Below, one piece after another: positions 50,444 to 62,514 of a stretch of DNA of 64,000 nt (positions within the stretch are counted from its first letter, which is position 1; the number at the start of each line of letters is the position of its first letter). Source of the DNA: Chaetoderma sp. LZ-2023a. Lineage: Eukaryota > Mollusca > Caudofoveata > Chaetodermatida > Chaetodermatidae. The notes beneath the pieces were generated by a model. It was given only the letters and a program-made list of their open reading frames with translations, was not told the DNA's origin and searched no databases. The stretch lies in the NCBI GenBank assembly GCA_034401795.1, contig CM067360.1:48206260-48270259 (forward strand), written 5' to 3'. The translations under genes and the position numbers were made by a program.

Positions 50444-53400
50444 AAAAGGCCATTCTGAGCCCAGTTGAGGTGGCTTAAATCTCCATAAATGTGTATAATA
50501 AGCTATGCTATTATAATGCGAATGTCGCTCGCGGGGTAGTGTCGGGCCATTCCGGTATCTGGTGTCGACTCGTCATGCCGCATGTGCACGACGAGTGAGG
50601 ACGCTAGTTAGACTCTGGTCTCGGGGTTACGGATCCCGTTCGATGCTGCCCTATGGGTAACAAAGACTGGCTCTTAAGGCCGGTGGAACTCAATCATTCT
50701 GGTTTGGCTGTGCGACCATTGTTGCGAACATTAAACACTACAGACTCATCCCAAGAGTTTGTGTCACCAGTATGCCTGTCCATGGCAATGTTGTGATCTA
50801 TGGACTTACAAGATTTGATTGGTGACCTAATTAAAATAAGTCTATATAATGATTTTACCTAAAACAGACCGTCAAGTATGCTAGATAAATATAATGAGCA
50901 TACGAAAATACAAGACATAGAGACAGCTTGATGAACTTTTAAATGTGGGCTCCCGGAGGTACCACACAGACTCGTAGGTCCGCAGAGGTATCCCCATAAT
51001 GGAGGCTCCCGCACACGAGATCACTAATTAACTTAATATAAGCTATTATACCTCTAAGGAAAGAAAATTATCTTTTATAGTGTCGAAAAATCATGTGCCT
51101 CACGCGGGTACTACTCATAGTGCTAGTTTGGGTGAGGAGTATTATCCTCGCGTGGGCCGTCGCCACTGAATCCTTGCGAGAGGCAAGTGCCTCGTGCGGG
51201 CCTCCGTCACAGAAAAATGTCGCCATCGCTTAAAGCGGGAGAAGAGTATTGGCCAAAAAGGGCTTACTCTAATATTCAATCAAAATGCTGTAAAGAAAAG
51301 ACCATACCTAGTGAAATTATGACTATAAGGTTGCGTGCTGTTTTACGTGAAGATGGGACAAGCGATTCCCGAAGGATTCCCATGTCACCGTCTTATGTAG
51401 TTTTCAATATGCTTAATTAGTAGTTGCCGCTTTTATTTATGTGGGCCTTCTTCTATGCCTAACCTAATATTTAGTTTTTAGAGACAAGAACTATCTTAGG
51501 CTGCAAATGGCTGGCGTCTACCTAGCTTGTAGATATGGCTGTCATTGAGAACAGATGCCCTAAGACATCAATACTGAAGACAGCGTGCATACATGTTACT
51601 TCAGAAGATCTCCGAACTGGGTAAGAGTCCGGACATCTTGCTTCGTAACCACATAAAACGTCACAGGACATTGGTTACTTTTCACAAAAGCATTTTTTAC
51701 GCAACTGATCTATCGTTATGGTGGGGGTAAGAGAGACGAATACCAACCATGAATGTCCTTCCCGTGAGGGCGTGGCAGATCTTAATATCTTGCCCAGACA
51801 TTTTTACGGAATTCCGTGGGGATGTGCATCTCGCCCGTCACCAGGTCCTATCTTTTTAACCTGACGTTAGGTTTAAACACAAGTTATGCACTGCGGTGCG
51901 GGAGGATTGTGCAGCAGATAAAAGGAAATACTAATTAAGATATGTTTTCGCAGTGCTTCCTACCTTGGCAAGGGTAACTAACTACTAGGTATCAGAAGAT
52001 ACGCGGGAAATGTGTGTGATACCACACCCTGGTCATCACCGCTCGGAAACCCCAATAGTTTCCCATGGTCAGATCGGCCCATGGTGCGGATAGGGACATC
52101 CAAACAATTAAGAAGCCATAAGGCTTAGTGGAACATGAAAAGAGACAATAACTTATAAATATGAGGTCCATTAGGTATGTTGGCCAATCTTACACACCCT
52201 TGCCGGAGTGTGGGGGTAAATTATCGCAACTACTGGAAAAGAGGCGTACACTATGTGTCTCCTAACGAAGAAATTGTCTCTAATCATATTAAACCTATCC
52301 TATCGAGCTGAATAGAAAGGCTTTTAGTCGGTTGCATGCCGGGCTAAACAGAGTTATAGCACGGACAGCGACCTCAGTGAAAAATTGTTGGTGGCGTGGG
52401 GGGGGGGGGGACGTGCTGCATATATAAATGTTTCTGTATAGTGTTTCCTACGTGCACTGCAGTCATATTTTTTAAAATTAAAAATAAACAAAGCATATAA
52501 ACTGATGGCTACTTGCCATATATAAAACTAACCAGAACAAGTAATACAATGTGAAATGATTAGAAAAAAATATAAAGTACAGGTTGAGAAACCTAATACG
52601 GTGCGGTTAGTAAAAGCACCTTACAGAAAATAAGAATAACTATAAACAGATACAGAAATTATAACTAGCGGTCCTAAGACCGTTACGGTTTCTTTTAGTC
52701 ATCGGGACAGTTTATACAGACGAAGTACAATTATTAAAGCTGTAATTAACGGAATAATTAAAATGTTGAGTATAGTTACTTGAAAAATCGGTAGCCATTC
52801 TTAAGCATGGGCTATCGTGCTACTGAAATTGATACGTCATCCTTGGTGTGACGTGAGTTGACGCGTTCTCTGAAAGCTGGAATGTTCGCGCATGTTTCTT
52901 CCCGCAAACATGATTTCCGCATGCAGTCCAGGACGGGAGCGGATCGAATTCAGGACTGTAATCACAATATAGAATGTCTAACGAGTAGTCAGTAAGAGAT
53001 ACAATAACATTACTGCTAAGACGAATGTTCCCGTACACCGATGGTATGGATGGAAGTTAATAACAACCCGATCATAAGCGGGGGTTGTTGAATACGGATG
53101 AAGATACATAACTAAGTTTAACGGTGCAGCGTACGTCAGGTAGCTCTTAAGATGTACCGGGCAAAGTTTACTTGCCGCGGTCAAAAAGATTAAATAAACC
53201 TGCACGACATCAGTGTGGGGACTGTTGAATAACCACTTTTTGGCGTGGCCGGCAGATCCGGCGAGGCATCCACCAAAGAACATCGCTGCCACTACATCTG
53301 TAGAATCACATATTCAGGCCGGGAAAGGCCTCACCACAAGTTTTGTGTTCCGAGTTAGTTCTTGAGATATTCGTGAACAATATTCAAAAGTTCCAAAAAA

Positions 53401-53587
53401 TGCTCCTGTACAATCGAGAGATACAAAATCGATTTAGTACGGTGGGTTGGATTGCTGCTGGATACGGGAGAGAAACCGACAGAGACTGAAGTAATCTATT
53501 TAATGCCCGTCTTGCTGATAGTAGCTGCATACAGATCCAATCTATTCGGCCCTTGGCCGAGGATGCTCTCGAGTTCTGATTTCATCT
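50444..53587. other. Unidentified repeated DNA within block A
   Basis: About 3.1 kb, GC-richer in its first kilobase, with no RT, integrase or transposase motif. It contains a G12 run (52,399-52,410). A minus-strand frame (52,978-53,292) with a hydrophobic C-terminal end starts about 300 bp downstream of the promoter-like module at 53,588. In block B that frame is shifted by a 1-bp indel, so it is not a dependable gene. Confidence 0.45.
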
Positions 53588-53735
53588 CCTTTTATACTAC
53601 TCGTGACGTCATAGGCGCAGCCTTCAACCAATCATCGGTCGAGCAATAGCCAATCAGCGCATAGCTAATAATAACGCAGTCGAATGTTCTAGAACATGCT
53701 AGAAGATCTGCGTACACGTGGTTACGACGTCACGG
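53588..53735 (-). promoter_or_regulatory. Promoter-like module, block A
   Basis: Reading on the minus strand: a GACGTCA site (53,726-53,732), an E-box CACGTG (53,715-53,720), a heat-shock-element-like run of alternating GAA/TTC units (53,682-53,705) containing the perfect palindrome ATGTTCTAGAACAT, two inverted CCAAT boxes (53,650-53,654 and 53,628-53,632), a perfect CRE TGACGTCA (53,604-53,611), and a TATA box TATAAAAGG (53,588-53,596). Order and spacing are those of a Pol II core promoter directing transcription leftwards into the unidentified DNA. It may be an LTR U3. Confidence 0.65.
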
Positions 53736-54173
53736 CAATATTTTGAAGATAATCAAAAGGGGGTTTCCGTGGATAACTCAGCCATTCCTTAACCCATTTT
53801 GAAATGGTTTACAGATTCGGAAAGCCCGTCGACTCTGGTCTTGATTAATGCCAGATTCGGCGGGAACAAGTAATGATTAAGGATTACAATGTACCTACTC
53901 GGTACATTAAAAGTGCCATCCTATCTTGGTCAGAAATACGCACTCTGTCAGAATAGTATTAAGCGTGCGCATGCGCGCTATGCGCTTTAACAAACTTAGT
54001 CGTTTTTACAATGCGATCTCTCTCATAGTCCCATATACGCTTATAGCTCTACCCAGGGGGGGGGGGGGGGTGGGGTGGCGTGTTCAGGGGACGAATCCAG
54101 GACGGGCGGCGCATACCCAGCTTAGCTGGTACGGTTGGCACCTGACTGGACGATCCGAACTACACGATTATGG
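53736..54173. other. Unassigned DNA with a long poly-G run
   Basis: Contains a G run at about 54,055-54,070 and an open + frame (53,926-54,378) that continues into the minisatellite. It is probably not coding. Confidence 0.45.
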
Positions 54174-54345
54174 CATTACTAGACTTAACCTTAACATTGC
54201 TAGGCTTCATCTTACCATTACTAGGCTTCAACTTACCATTGCTAGGCTTCACCTTACCATTGCTAGGCTTCATCTTACCATTGCTAGGCTTCATCCTACC
54301 ATTGCTGAGCTTCACCTTACCATTGCTAGGCTTCATCTTACCATT
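54174..54345. repeat. 21-bp minisatellite, block A
   Basis: About eight units of CATTGCTAGGCTTCATCTTAC. As a multiple of three it stays open in several frames (LLGFILP on the + strand). A C run follows at about 54,506-54,520. Confidence 0.9.
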
Positions 54346-54807
54346 AAGTGCATTGTATCAGATTTCAATAGTAAGTAATGCTGTTTGCGCGACGGTTACT
54401 GAAGTTACCATCCAAGATTGGTATGGGCAATGCATTCTGGGAAGGTATTTTCCCAAAATAGGCTAATATCCGTCAGGACAGAGTGGCAAATATTCCATCA
54501 CCCGACCCCCCCCCCCCCCCCTCCCCACACCTGACTTAGTATAAAATCTCACATACCACCTATATAATTATGTAACCCGTGGGTGGGGATGTAGACTTTA
54601 AATGTATTGCAATTTTTCTGGAGAAGCTTTTTAAGTTAGTGCGTATATACAGTAAAATCTGTCTAATGGACATAAAATGGTCCATCACAAATCGTCATTA
54701 AAGAGTTAAATGATCCTTCAGTCTTCTGACTACCTATCTTTAAGAACCATCAAGTTTTGGCCCAACAGCAGACATCCATTAAAGACAGGTTTAATGGATG
54801 AATCCAC
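54346..54807. other. Unassigned DNA
   Basis: Nothing recognised apart from the C run. Confidence 0.45.
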
Positions 54808-54920
54808 CTTTAGCTATGCCCGCCCATCTGAAGGTAAGCTCCACCCATGCTTTGTCCGTGTTAGGATCGATCGATCCCTGCACTCCTTGAATGTCAATTT
54901 CCAGAAAACCATACCCAATA
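54808..54920 (+). mobile_element. MITE-like element, left fragment, block A
   Basis: TTTAGCTATGCCCGCCCATC, AAGCTCCACCC, GATCGATCGATC and CAATTTCCAGAAAAC in the family's usual order. The palindrome and CRE end are missing. Confidence 0.6.
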
Positions 54921-54984
54921 CTAAGCAATAGCATCCAGTTCTTCGTTCTTGTTTTGTATGATGCTACTAAAAATGTTTTCCATG

Positions 54985-57446
54985 GATATACAATGGCTTG
55001 AAAGTGCCTGGTGGGACATTGTATCATGCATTGATTTCCACTCAAACAAATGTCGTTAAGACAAACATCGGATATTGCCCAATGATACCGAGCCCAGCCA
55101 CTGATAGTAACACTGTGTATACAATGATGAAATATTTTCAGCGCATGTTTAGGCTACTACAGCAGGAATGGGCATTCATAACTTATTATGAAGCAATGTA
55201 TTCTAAGGCACACATGGTTAAATGGAGAAATCCATAGGAGTTCAAGAACGACGAGTGCCAGATTGGTGGAAAACACAGAGCATATGGCAGGCATTGGTAA
55301 GATAGTTTCAGAAAGTGGATTTGAGGATATGTTGGTTGAAGCCAATATTTTTGGACCGAAAGTGTTGAAACGGATACTTAGTGGAAAGTTCTACAAAAGA
55401 GGAATACGTGCATACAAGCTGATGAATGAGGCAATGAACCGTTTTAAGTGGACGGCAATGGAAGATTGGCTATAGGATTCTCCACTCATTCTAAGTGACA
55501 GTAACACACATCTGATAAAGTAAAAGATCAAAATGTGTTGTCTTTATAAAGATCTTAAAAACGTGAAAGGTAATGCTGACACAGCATTTATCCAAGCAGC
55601 TGTCACACAGTTAACGGAAGTGATGAAACCACTTACTGATACACTGATGCCATTTTAGGAATATGGCAGAGAAGCCAGTGGTGCATTAAAATATTGGGAT
55701 AAATATTTAAGTGACTATTCCCAACTGCTTCTTGATTATGTGTATGCAAAACGTGGTGGCTTATGGGAACTTGAGCTAGAGATGTTTGCAGAAATGCTCC
55801 CATTAGACGTCATGTGTGCCCATACGAATTATGCACGTTGTAGGGTATCTTCAATGTCTCTGAAGGTACACTATTGAAAAAAAGGAAACCAGAAATTGTA
55901 TGAAGCCCTTTCTCGCGGACATGGATTGTTAAAAGATACAAATCGAGTATTTAGTGGTGTCTGGCATGGCATGTGTATCGAACAGCCCCTTAACAAGGAT
56001 TGTGGAAAATACCACCATATTTTGTCAAGTGAGATCAGCACTGCACAAGTTCTACCTAACTGTGAACGGTGCAGTGATAGGTATGCTGAAATCAATGAAT
56101 GGAATTAGCAACCAAAGCGAGCATCATATGGAAGCCACTCACAGTAGAATTGATAATGATGAAAAAGCTGTTACGGATATTTTGCATAAATATCAACACC
56201 GAATGGGCAATCCCTTTCAACTCAAAGCAGGTATGTCATCAGAGAACAATCGGCCATTGGTGAACATAGCATCCTCTACAGTTACCACAGATGATGTTAC
56301 TGATGCTTTGTGCTCTGCAGCAGTTTTAAAAGAAAGATTAACCCCAAAAACATCAAATACAATCGATTTCTTTGAGCCAATAAAGAGACCCACTTTCAAA
56401 ACATGTGCCCACTTTCAAAACATTTGCCTACTTTCAAAATATTTGCCCACTTTCAAAACATTTGCCAGCATGAACATGTCAACTAAAGCCAAACAAAAAC
56501 AAGAAACACTTTCCATTAACATTGATGGAGAACTCTTCAGTAAGCTCATTGTAATTGCACAAAGACGTGCAGTGGACATACCACATGCGATGAAATATTA
56601 ACTTGTGCCAGTTCCACTAATACTGTTTAATTTGGATGGTTCTATGAGAAAAAACAATAAAAGCAATGTACTCTCATGAATAGATAATGCAAGTATGTAG
56701 TATCCCTGCGTTAGCAGGTGAGGATAATGATTCGGCTCTCATTGTAGTTAATTTCATAATGTTGCTACGGTGTGTACTGACACAAATTCTTGTAGTAAAT
56801 TCGGCCAAGTTTCAGAAACACTTCTTAACATCATATTAACATCTCATTATAAGTACATTGCAGTGGTTGGGATCAACTATCCGCAAGAGGATTGCATCAA
56901 ATCAGATGAGCATGCTAGAAGAGGTATAGTTCAAATGCAGGAAATTTACAAACCAAACATGAACACGCCAATCCAGAAACAGAAGCTTAAAATGTTATCA
57001 AATGCGAATAACAAGGCAAACATGTCAAACTTTATTATGACAAACTGGATTGACAGTGCCAAGCAGAATTTAAATGATAGTAAAATATTGTATTTGGCAG
57101 GTAGATTTGCTAATCCTCTTGAAGCTATCTCAGCAACATACTCCGATCACTTTATTGTGGAAGAACTGGAATCAGACCACGAAGAGACAGATTCCAGAAT
57201 CTTCTTGCATGTGAAGCATGAAGATCTTCAGAAACCAAGCAGAGTGGTGATATAAAGTATTGACACTGATGCTGCCATGCTTTGACCTCGTTTTAGCCTT
57301 GTACTTGATATTAATGGCATGTATCTCAGAACTGGTGTGGGTAGGAAACGACGTTTTATTCCAATCCATGAAGTTGGGAGAAACCTTGGGAAAGATCTAT
57401 CCATGGTGCTACCAGTAATCCATGCCTTCAACACACGTGTCATGCG
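54985..57446 (+). pseudogene. Second-lineage XPG-like transposon gene, block A (heavily broken)
   Basis: Pieces in order: an IPSPATDSNTVYTMMK segment (54,998-55,237); GFEDMLVEANIFGP...AYKLMNEAMNRFKW (to 55,475); a GGLWELELEMFAEMLP...HTNYAR segment (55,740-55,840); an SALHKFYLTV...SEHHMEATHSR segment (about 56,030-56,150); LVNIAS...VTTDDV (56,255-56,310); AMKYxLVPVP (56,590); EETDSRIFLHVKH (57,181-57,220); SIDTDAAM; and GVGRKRRFIPIHEVGRNLGKDL (to 57,410). Several match the 33-kb gene in the same order (SEQHKDST, LVSGLSAHESVNVDD, FEYELCTHPP, DDTDLL), so both belong to one superfamily. At least six stops or frameshifts are present. The 3' end is lost in the gap. Confidence 0.7.
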
Positions 57447-57946
57447 NNNNNNNNNNNNNNNNNNNNNNNNNNNNNNNNNNNNNNNNNNNNNNNNNNNNNN
57501 NNNNNNNNNNNNNNNNNNNNNNNNNNNNNNNNNNNNNNNNNNNNNNNNNNNNNNNNNNNNNNNNNNNNNNNNNNNNNNNNNNNNNNNNNNNNNNNNNNNN
57601 NNNNNNNNNNNNNNNNNNNNNNNNNNNNNNNNNNNNNNNNNNNNNNNNNNNNNNNNNNNNNNNNNNNNNNNNNNNNNNNNNNNNNNNNNNNNNNNNNNNN
57701 NNNNNNNNNNNNNNNNNNNNNNNNNNNNNNNNNNNNNNNNNNNNNNNNNNNNNNNNNNNNNNNNNNNNNNNNNNNNNNNNNNNNNNNNNNNNNNNNNNNN
57801 NNNNNNNNNNNNNNNNNNNNNNNNNNNNNNNNNNNNNNNNNNNNNNNNNNNNNNNNNNNNNNNNNNNNNNNNNNNNNNNNNNNNNNNNNNNNNNNNNNNN
57901 NNNNNNNNNNNNNNNNNNNNNNNNNNNNNNNNNNNNNNNNNNNNNN
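57447..57946. other. Scaffold gap of exactly 500 N
   Basis: The round length shows a placeholder gap of unknown true size. Open frames reported through it are meaningless. Confidence 0.99.
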
Positions 57947-60900
57947 ACGACACGACGATGTTAAAAGGCCATTCTGAGCCCAGTTGAGGTGGCTTAAATC
58001 TCCATAAATGTGTATAATAAGCTATGCTATTATAATGCGAATGTCGCTCGCGGGGTAGTGTCGGGCCATTCCGGTATCTGGTGTCGACTCGTCATGCCGC
58101 ATGTGCACGACGAGTGAGGACGCTAGTTAGACTCTGGTCTCGGGGTTACGGATCCCGTTCGATGCTGCCCTATGGGTAACAAAGACTGGCTCTTAAGGCC
58201 GGTGGAACTCAATCATTCTGGTTTGGCTGTGCGACCATTGTTGCGAACATTAAACACTACAGACTCATCCCAAGAGTTTGTGTCACCAGTATGCCTGTCC
58301 ATGGCAATGTTGTGATCTATGGACTTACAAGATTTGATTGGTGACCTAATTAAAATAAGTCTATATAATGATTTTACCTAAAACAGACCGGCAAGTATGC
58401 TAGATAAATATAATGAGCATACGAAAATACAAGACATAGAGACAGCTTGATGAACTTTTAAATGTGGGCTCCCGGAGGTACCACACAGACTCGTAGGTCC
58501 GCAGAGGTATCCCCATAATGGAGGCTCCCGCACACGAGATCACTAATTAACTTAATATAAGCTATTATACCTCTAAGGAAAGAAAATTATCTTTTATAGT
58601 GTCGAAAAATCTTGTGCCTCACGCGGGTACTACTCATAGTGCTAGTTTGGGTGAGGAGTATTATCCTCGCGTGGGCCGTCGCCACTGAATCCTTGCGAGA
58701 GGCAAGTGCCTCGTGCGGGCCTCCGTCACAGAAAAATGTCGCCATCGCTTAAAGCGGGAGAAGAGTATTGGCCAAAAAGGGCTTACTCTAATATTCAATC
58801 AAAATGCTGTAAAGAAAAGACCATACCTAGTGAAATTATGACTATAAGGTTGCGTGCTGTTTTACGTGAAGATGGGACAAGCGATCCCGAAGGATTCCCA
58901 TGTCACCGTCTTATGTAGTTTTCAATATGCTTAATTAGTAGTTGCCGCTTTTATTTATGTGGGCCTTCTTCTATGCCTAACCTAATATTTAGTTTTTAGA
59001 GACAAGAACTATCTTAGGCTGCAAATGGCTGGCGTCTACCTAGCTTGTAGATATGGCTGTCATTGAGAACAGATGCCCTAAGACATCAATACTGAAGACA
59101 GCGTGCATACATGTTACTTCAGAAGATCTCCGAACTGGGTAAGAGTCCGGACATCTTGCTTCGTAACCACATAAAACGTCACAGGACATTGGTTACTTTT
59201 CACAAAAGCATTTTTTTACGCAACTGATCTATCGTTATGGTGGGGGTAAGAGAGACGAATACCAACCATGAATGTCCTTCCCGTGAGGGCGTGGCAGATC
59301 TTAATATCTTGCCCAGACATTTTTACGGAATTCCGTGGGGATGTGCATCTCGCCCGTCACCAGGTCCTATCTTTTTAACCTGACGTTAGGTTTAAAACAC
59401 AAGTTATGCACTGCGGTGCGGGAGGATTGTGCAGCAGATAAAAGGAAATACTAATTAAGATATGTTTTCGCAGTGCTTCCTACCTTGGCAAGGGTAACTA
59501 ACTACTAGGTATCAGAAGATACGCGGGAAATGTGTGTGATACCACACCCTGGTCATCACCGCTCGGAAACCCCAATAGTTTCCCATGGTCAGATCGGCCC
59601 ATGGTGCGGATAGGGACATCCAAACAATTAAGAAGCCATAAGGCTTAGTGGAACATGAAAAGAGACAATAACTTATAAATATGAGGTCCATTAGGTATGT
59701 TGGCCAATCTTACACACCCTTGCCGGAGTGTGGGGGTAAATTATCGCAACTACTGGAAAAGAGGCGTACACTATGTGTCTCCTAACGAAGAAATTGTCTC
59801 TAATCATATTAAACCTATCCTATCGAGCTGAATAGAAAGGCTTTTAGTCGGTTGCATGCCGGGCTAAACAGAGTTATAGCACGGACAGCGACCTCAGTGA
59901 AAAATTGTTGGTGGCGTGGGGGGGGGGGGGACGTGCTGCATATATAAATGTTTCTGTATAGTGTTTCCTACGTGCACTGCAGTCATATTTTTTAAAATTA
60001 AAAATAAACAAAGCATATAAACTGATGGCTACTTGCCATATATAAAACTAACCAGAACAAGTAATACAATGTGAAATGATTAGAAAAAAATATAAAGTAC
60101 AGGTTGAGAAACCTAATACGGTGCGGTTAGTAAAAGCACCTTACAGAAAATAAGAATAACTATAAACAGATACAGAAATTATAACTAGCGGTCCTAAGAC
60201 CGTTACGGTTCTTTTAGTCATCGGGACAGTTTATACAGACGAAGTACAATTATTAAAGCTGTAATTAACGGAATAATTAAAATGTTGAGTATAGTTACTT
60301 GAAAAATCGGTAGCCATTCTTAAGCATGGGCTATCGTGCTACTGAAATTGATACGTCATCCTTGGTGTGACGTGAGTTGACGCGTTCTCTGAAAGCTGGA
60401 ATGTTCGCGCATGTTTCTTCCCGCAAACATGATTTCCGCATGCAGTCCAGGACGGGAGCGGATCGAATTCAGGACTGTAATCACAATATAGAATGTCTAA
60501 CGAGTAGTCAGTAAGAGATACAATAACATTACTGCTAAGGACGAATGTTCCCGTACACCGATGGTATGGATGGAAGTTAATAACAACCCGATCATAAGCG
60601 GGGTTGTTGAATACGGATGAAGATACATAACTAAGTTTAACGGTGCAGCGTACGTCAGGTAGCTCTTAAGATGTACCGGGCAAAGTTTACTTGCCGCGGT
60701 CAAAAAGATTAAATAAACCTGCACGACATCAGTGTGGGGACTGTTGAATAACCACTTTTTGCGTGGCCGGCAGATCCGGCGAGGCATCCACCAAAGAACA
60801 TCGCTGCCACTACATCTGTAGAATCACATATTCAGGCCGGGAAAGGCCTCACCACAAGTTTTGTGTTCCGAGTTAGTTCTTGAGATATTCGTGAACAATA

Positions 60901-61106
60901 TTCAAAAGTTCCAAAAAATGCTCCTGTACAATCGAGAGATACAAAATCGATTTAGTACGGTGGGTTGGATTGCTGCTGGATACGGGAGAGAAACCGACAG
61001 AGACTGAAGTAATCTATTTAATGCCCGTCTTGCCTGATAGTAGCTGCATACAGATCCAATCTATTCGGCCCTTGCCGAGGATGCTCTCGAGTTTCTGATT
61101 TCATCT

Positions 61107-61252
61107 CCTTTTATACTACTCGTGACGTCATAGGCGCAGCCTTCAACCAATCAATCGGTCGAGCAATAGCCAATCAGCGCATAGCTAATAATAACGCAGT
61201 CGAATGTTCTAGAACATGCTAGAAGATCTGCGTACACGTGGTTACGACGTCA
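61107..61252 (-). promoter_or_regulatory. Promoter-like module, block B
   Basis: Same elements as in block A: TATA (61,107-61,115), CRE (61,123-61,130), CCAAT boxes, heat-shock-like element (61,202-61,225), E-box (61,235-61,240) and GACGTCA (61,246-61,252). All core motifs are unchanged. Confidence 0.65.
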
Positions 61253-61694
61253 CGGCAATATTTTGAAGATAATCAAAAGGGGGTTTCCGTGGATAACTCA
61301 GCCATTCCTTAACCCATTTTGAAATGGTTTACAGATTCGGAAAGCCCGTCGACTCTGGTCTTGATTAATGCCAGATTCGGCGGGAACAAGTAATGATTAA
61401 GGATTACAATGTACCTACTCGGTACATTAAAAGTGCCATCCTATCTTGGTCAGAAATACGCACTCTGTCAGAATAGTATTAAGCGTGCGCATGCGCGCTA
61501 TGCGCTTTAACAAACTTAGTCGTTTTTACAATGCGATCTCTCTCATAGTCCCATATACGCTTATAGCTCTACCCAGGGGGGGGGGGGGGGTGGGGGTGGC
61601 GTGTTCAGGGACGAATCCAGGACGGGCGGGCGCATACCCAGCTTAGCTGGTACGGTTGGCACCTGACTGGACGATCCGAACTACACGATTATGG

Positions 61695-61885
61695 CATTAC
61701 TAGACTTAACCTTAACATTGCTAGGCTTCATCTTACCATTACTAGGCTTCAACTTACCATTGCTAGGCTTCACCTTACCATTGCTAGGCTTCATCTTACC
61801 ATTGCTAGGCTTCATCTTACCATTGCTAGGCTTCACCTTACCATTGCTAGGATTCATCTTACCATTGCTAGACATCACCTTACTA
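61695..61885. repeat. 21-bp minisatellite, block B
   Basis: About nine units of the same 21-bp repeat as at 54,174. It has one more unit than block A, consistent with repeat slippage. Minus-strand translation is KPSNGKM repeats; not considered a gene. Confidence 0.9.
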
Positions 61886-62337
61886 AAGTGCGTTGTATCA
61901 GATTCCAATAGTAAGTAATGCTACTGCAGTTACCATCCAGTATTGGTAATGCATTCTGGGAGGGTACTTTCCCAAAATACGCTAATATCCGTCAGCACAG
62001 AGTGGCAAATATCATCCCCACCCCCCCCCCCCCACTCCTCACACCTGACTTGGTATAAAATTCCTGATGAGTGCACGAGCACATACCACCTATATAATTA
62101 TGTAACCCGTGGGTGGGGATGTAGACTTTAAATGTATTGCAATTTTTCTGGAGAAGCTTTTTAAGTTAGTGCGTATATACAGTAAAATATGTCTAATGGA
62201 CATAAAATGATCCATCACAAATTGTCATTAAAGAGTTAAATGATCCTTCAGTCTTCTGACTACCTATCTTTAAGAACCATCAAGTTTTGGCCCAACAGCA
62301 GACATCCATTAAAGACAGGTTTAATGGATGAATCCAC

Positions 62338-62450
62338 CTTTAGCTATGCCCGCCCATCTCAAAGTAAGCTCCACCCATGCTTTGTCCGTGTTAGGATCGA
62401 TCGATCCCTGCACTTCTTGAATGTCAATTTCCAGAAAACCATACCCGATA
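62338..62450 (+). mobile_element. MITE-like element, left fragment, block B
   Basis: Equivalent of the 54,808 fragment, with a few substitutions. Confidence 0.6.
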
Positions 62451-62514
62451 CTAAGCAATAGCATCCAGTTCTTCGTTCTTGTTTTGTATGATGCCACTAA
62501 AAATGTTTTCCATG

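Larger units (their letters stand above)
50444..57446 (+). repeat. Large duplicated block, copy A
   Basis: Matches 57,963-64,000 starting at AAAAGGCC on both sides. From 50,444 to about 54,330 the copies are almost identical, and the few differences are mostly single-base indels in homopolymers. Beyond that they differ more (substitutions and small indels, roughly 5-8% by eye). Copy A runs into the N gap. Confidence 0.93.

Noticed and set aside
50444..53900. A full LTR retrotransposon driven by the promoter-like module
   Set aside because: No second LTR, gag, protease, RT or integrase motif was found in the 3 kb downstream; kept only as a promoter-like feature.
54170..54466. Hydrophobic LLGFILP-repeat protein (also 61,691-61,918)
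   Set aside because: A 21-bp minisatellite keeps several frames open on both strands; the flanks show no coding signal and the end differs between the two copies.
57228..57987. Open frames across the N gap
   Set aside because: They consist of unknown bases in a 500-N placeholder.
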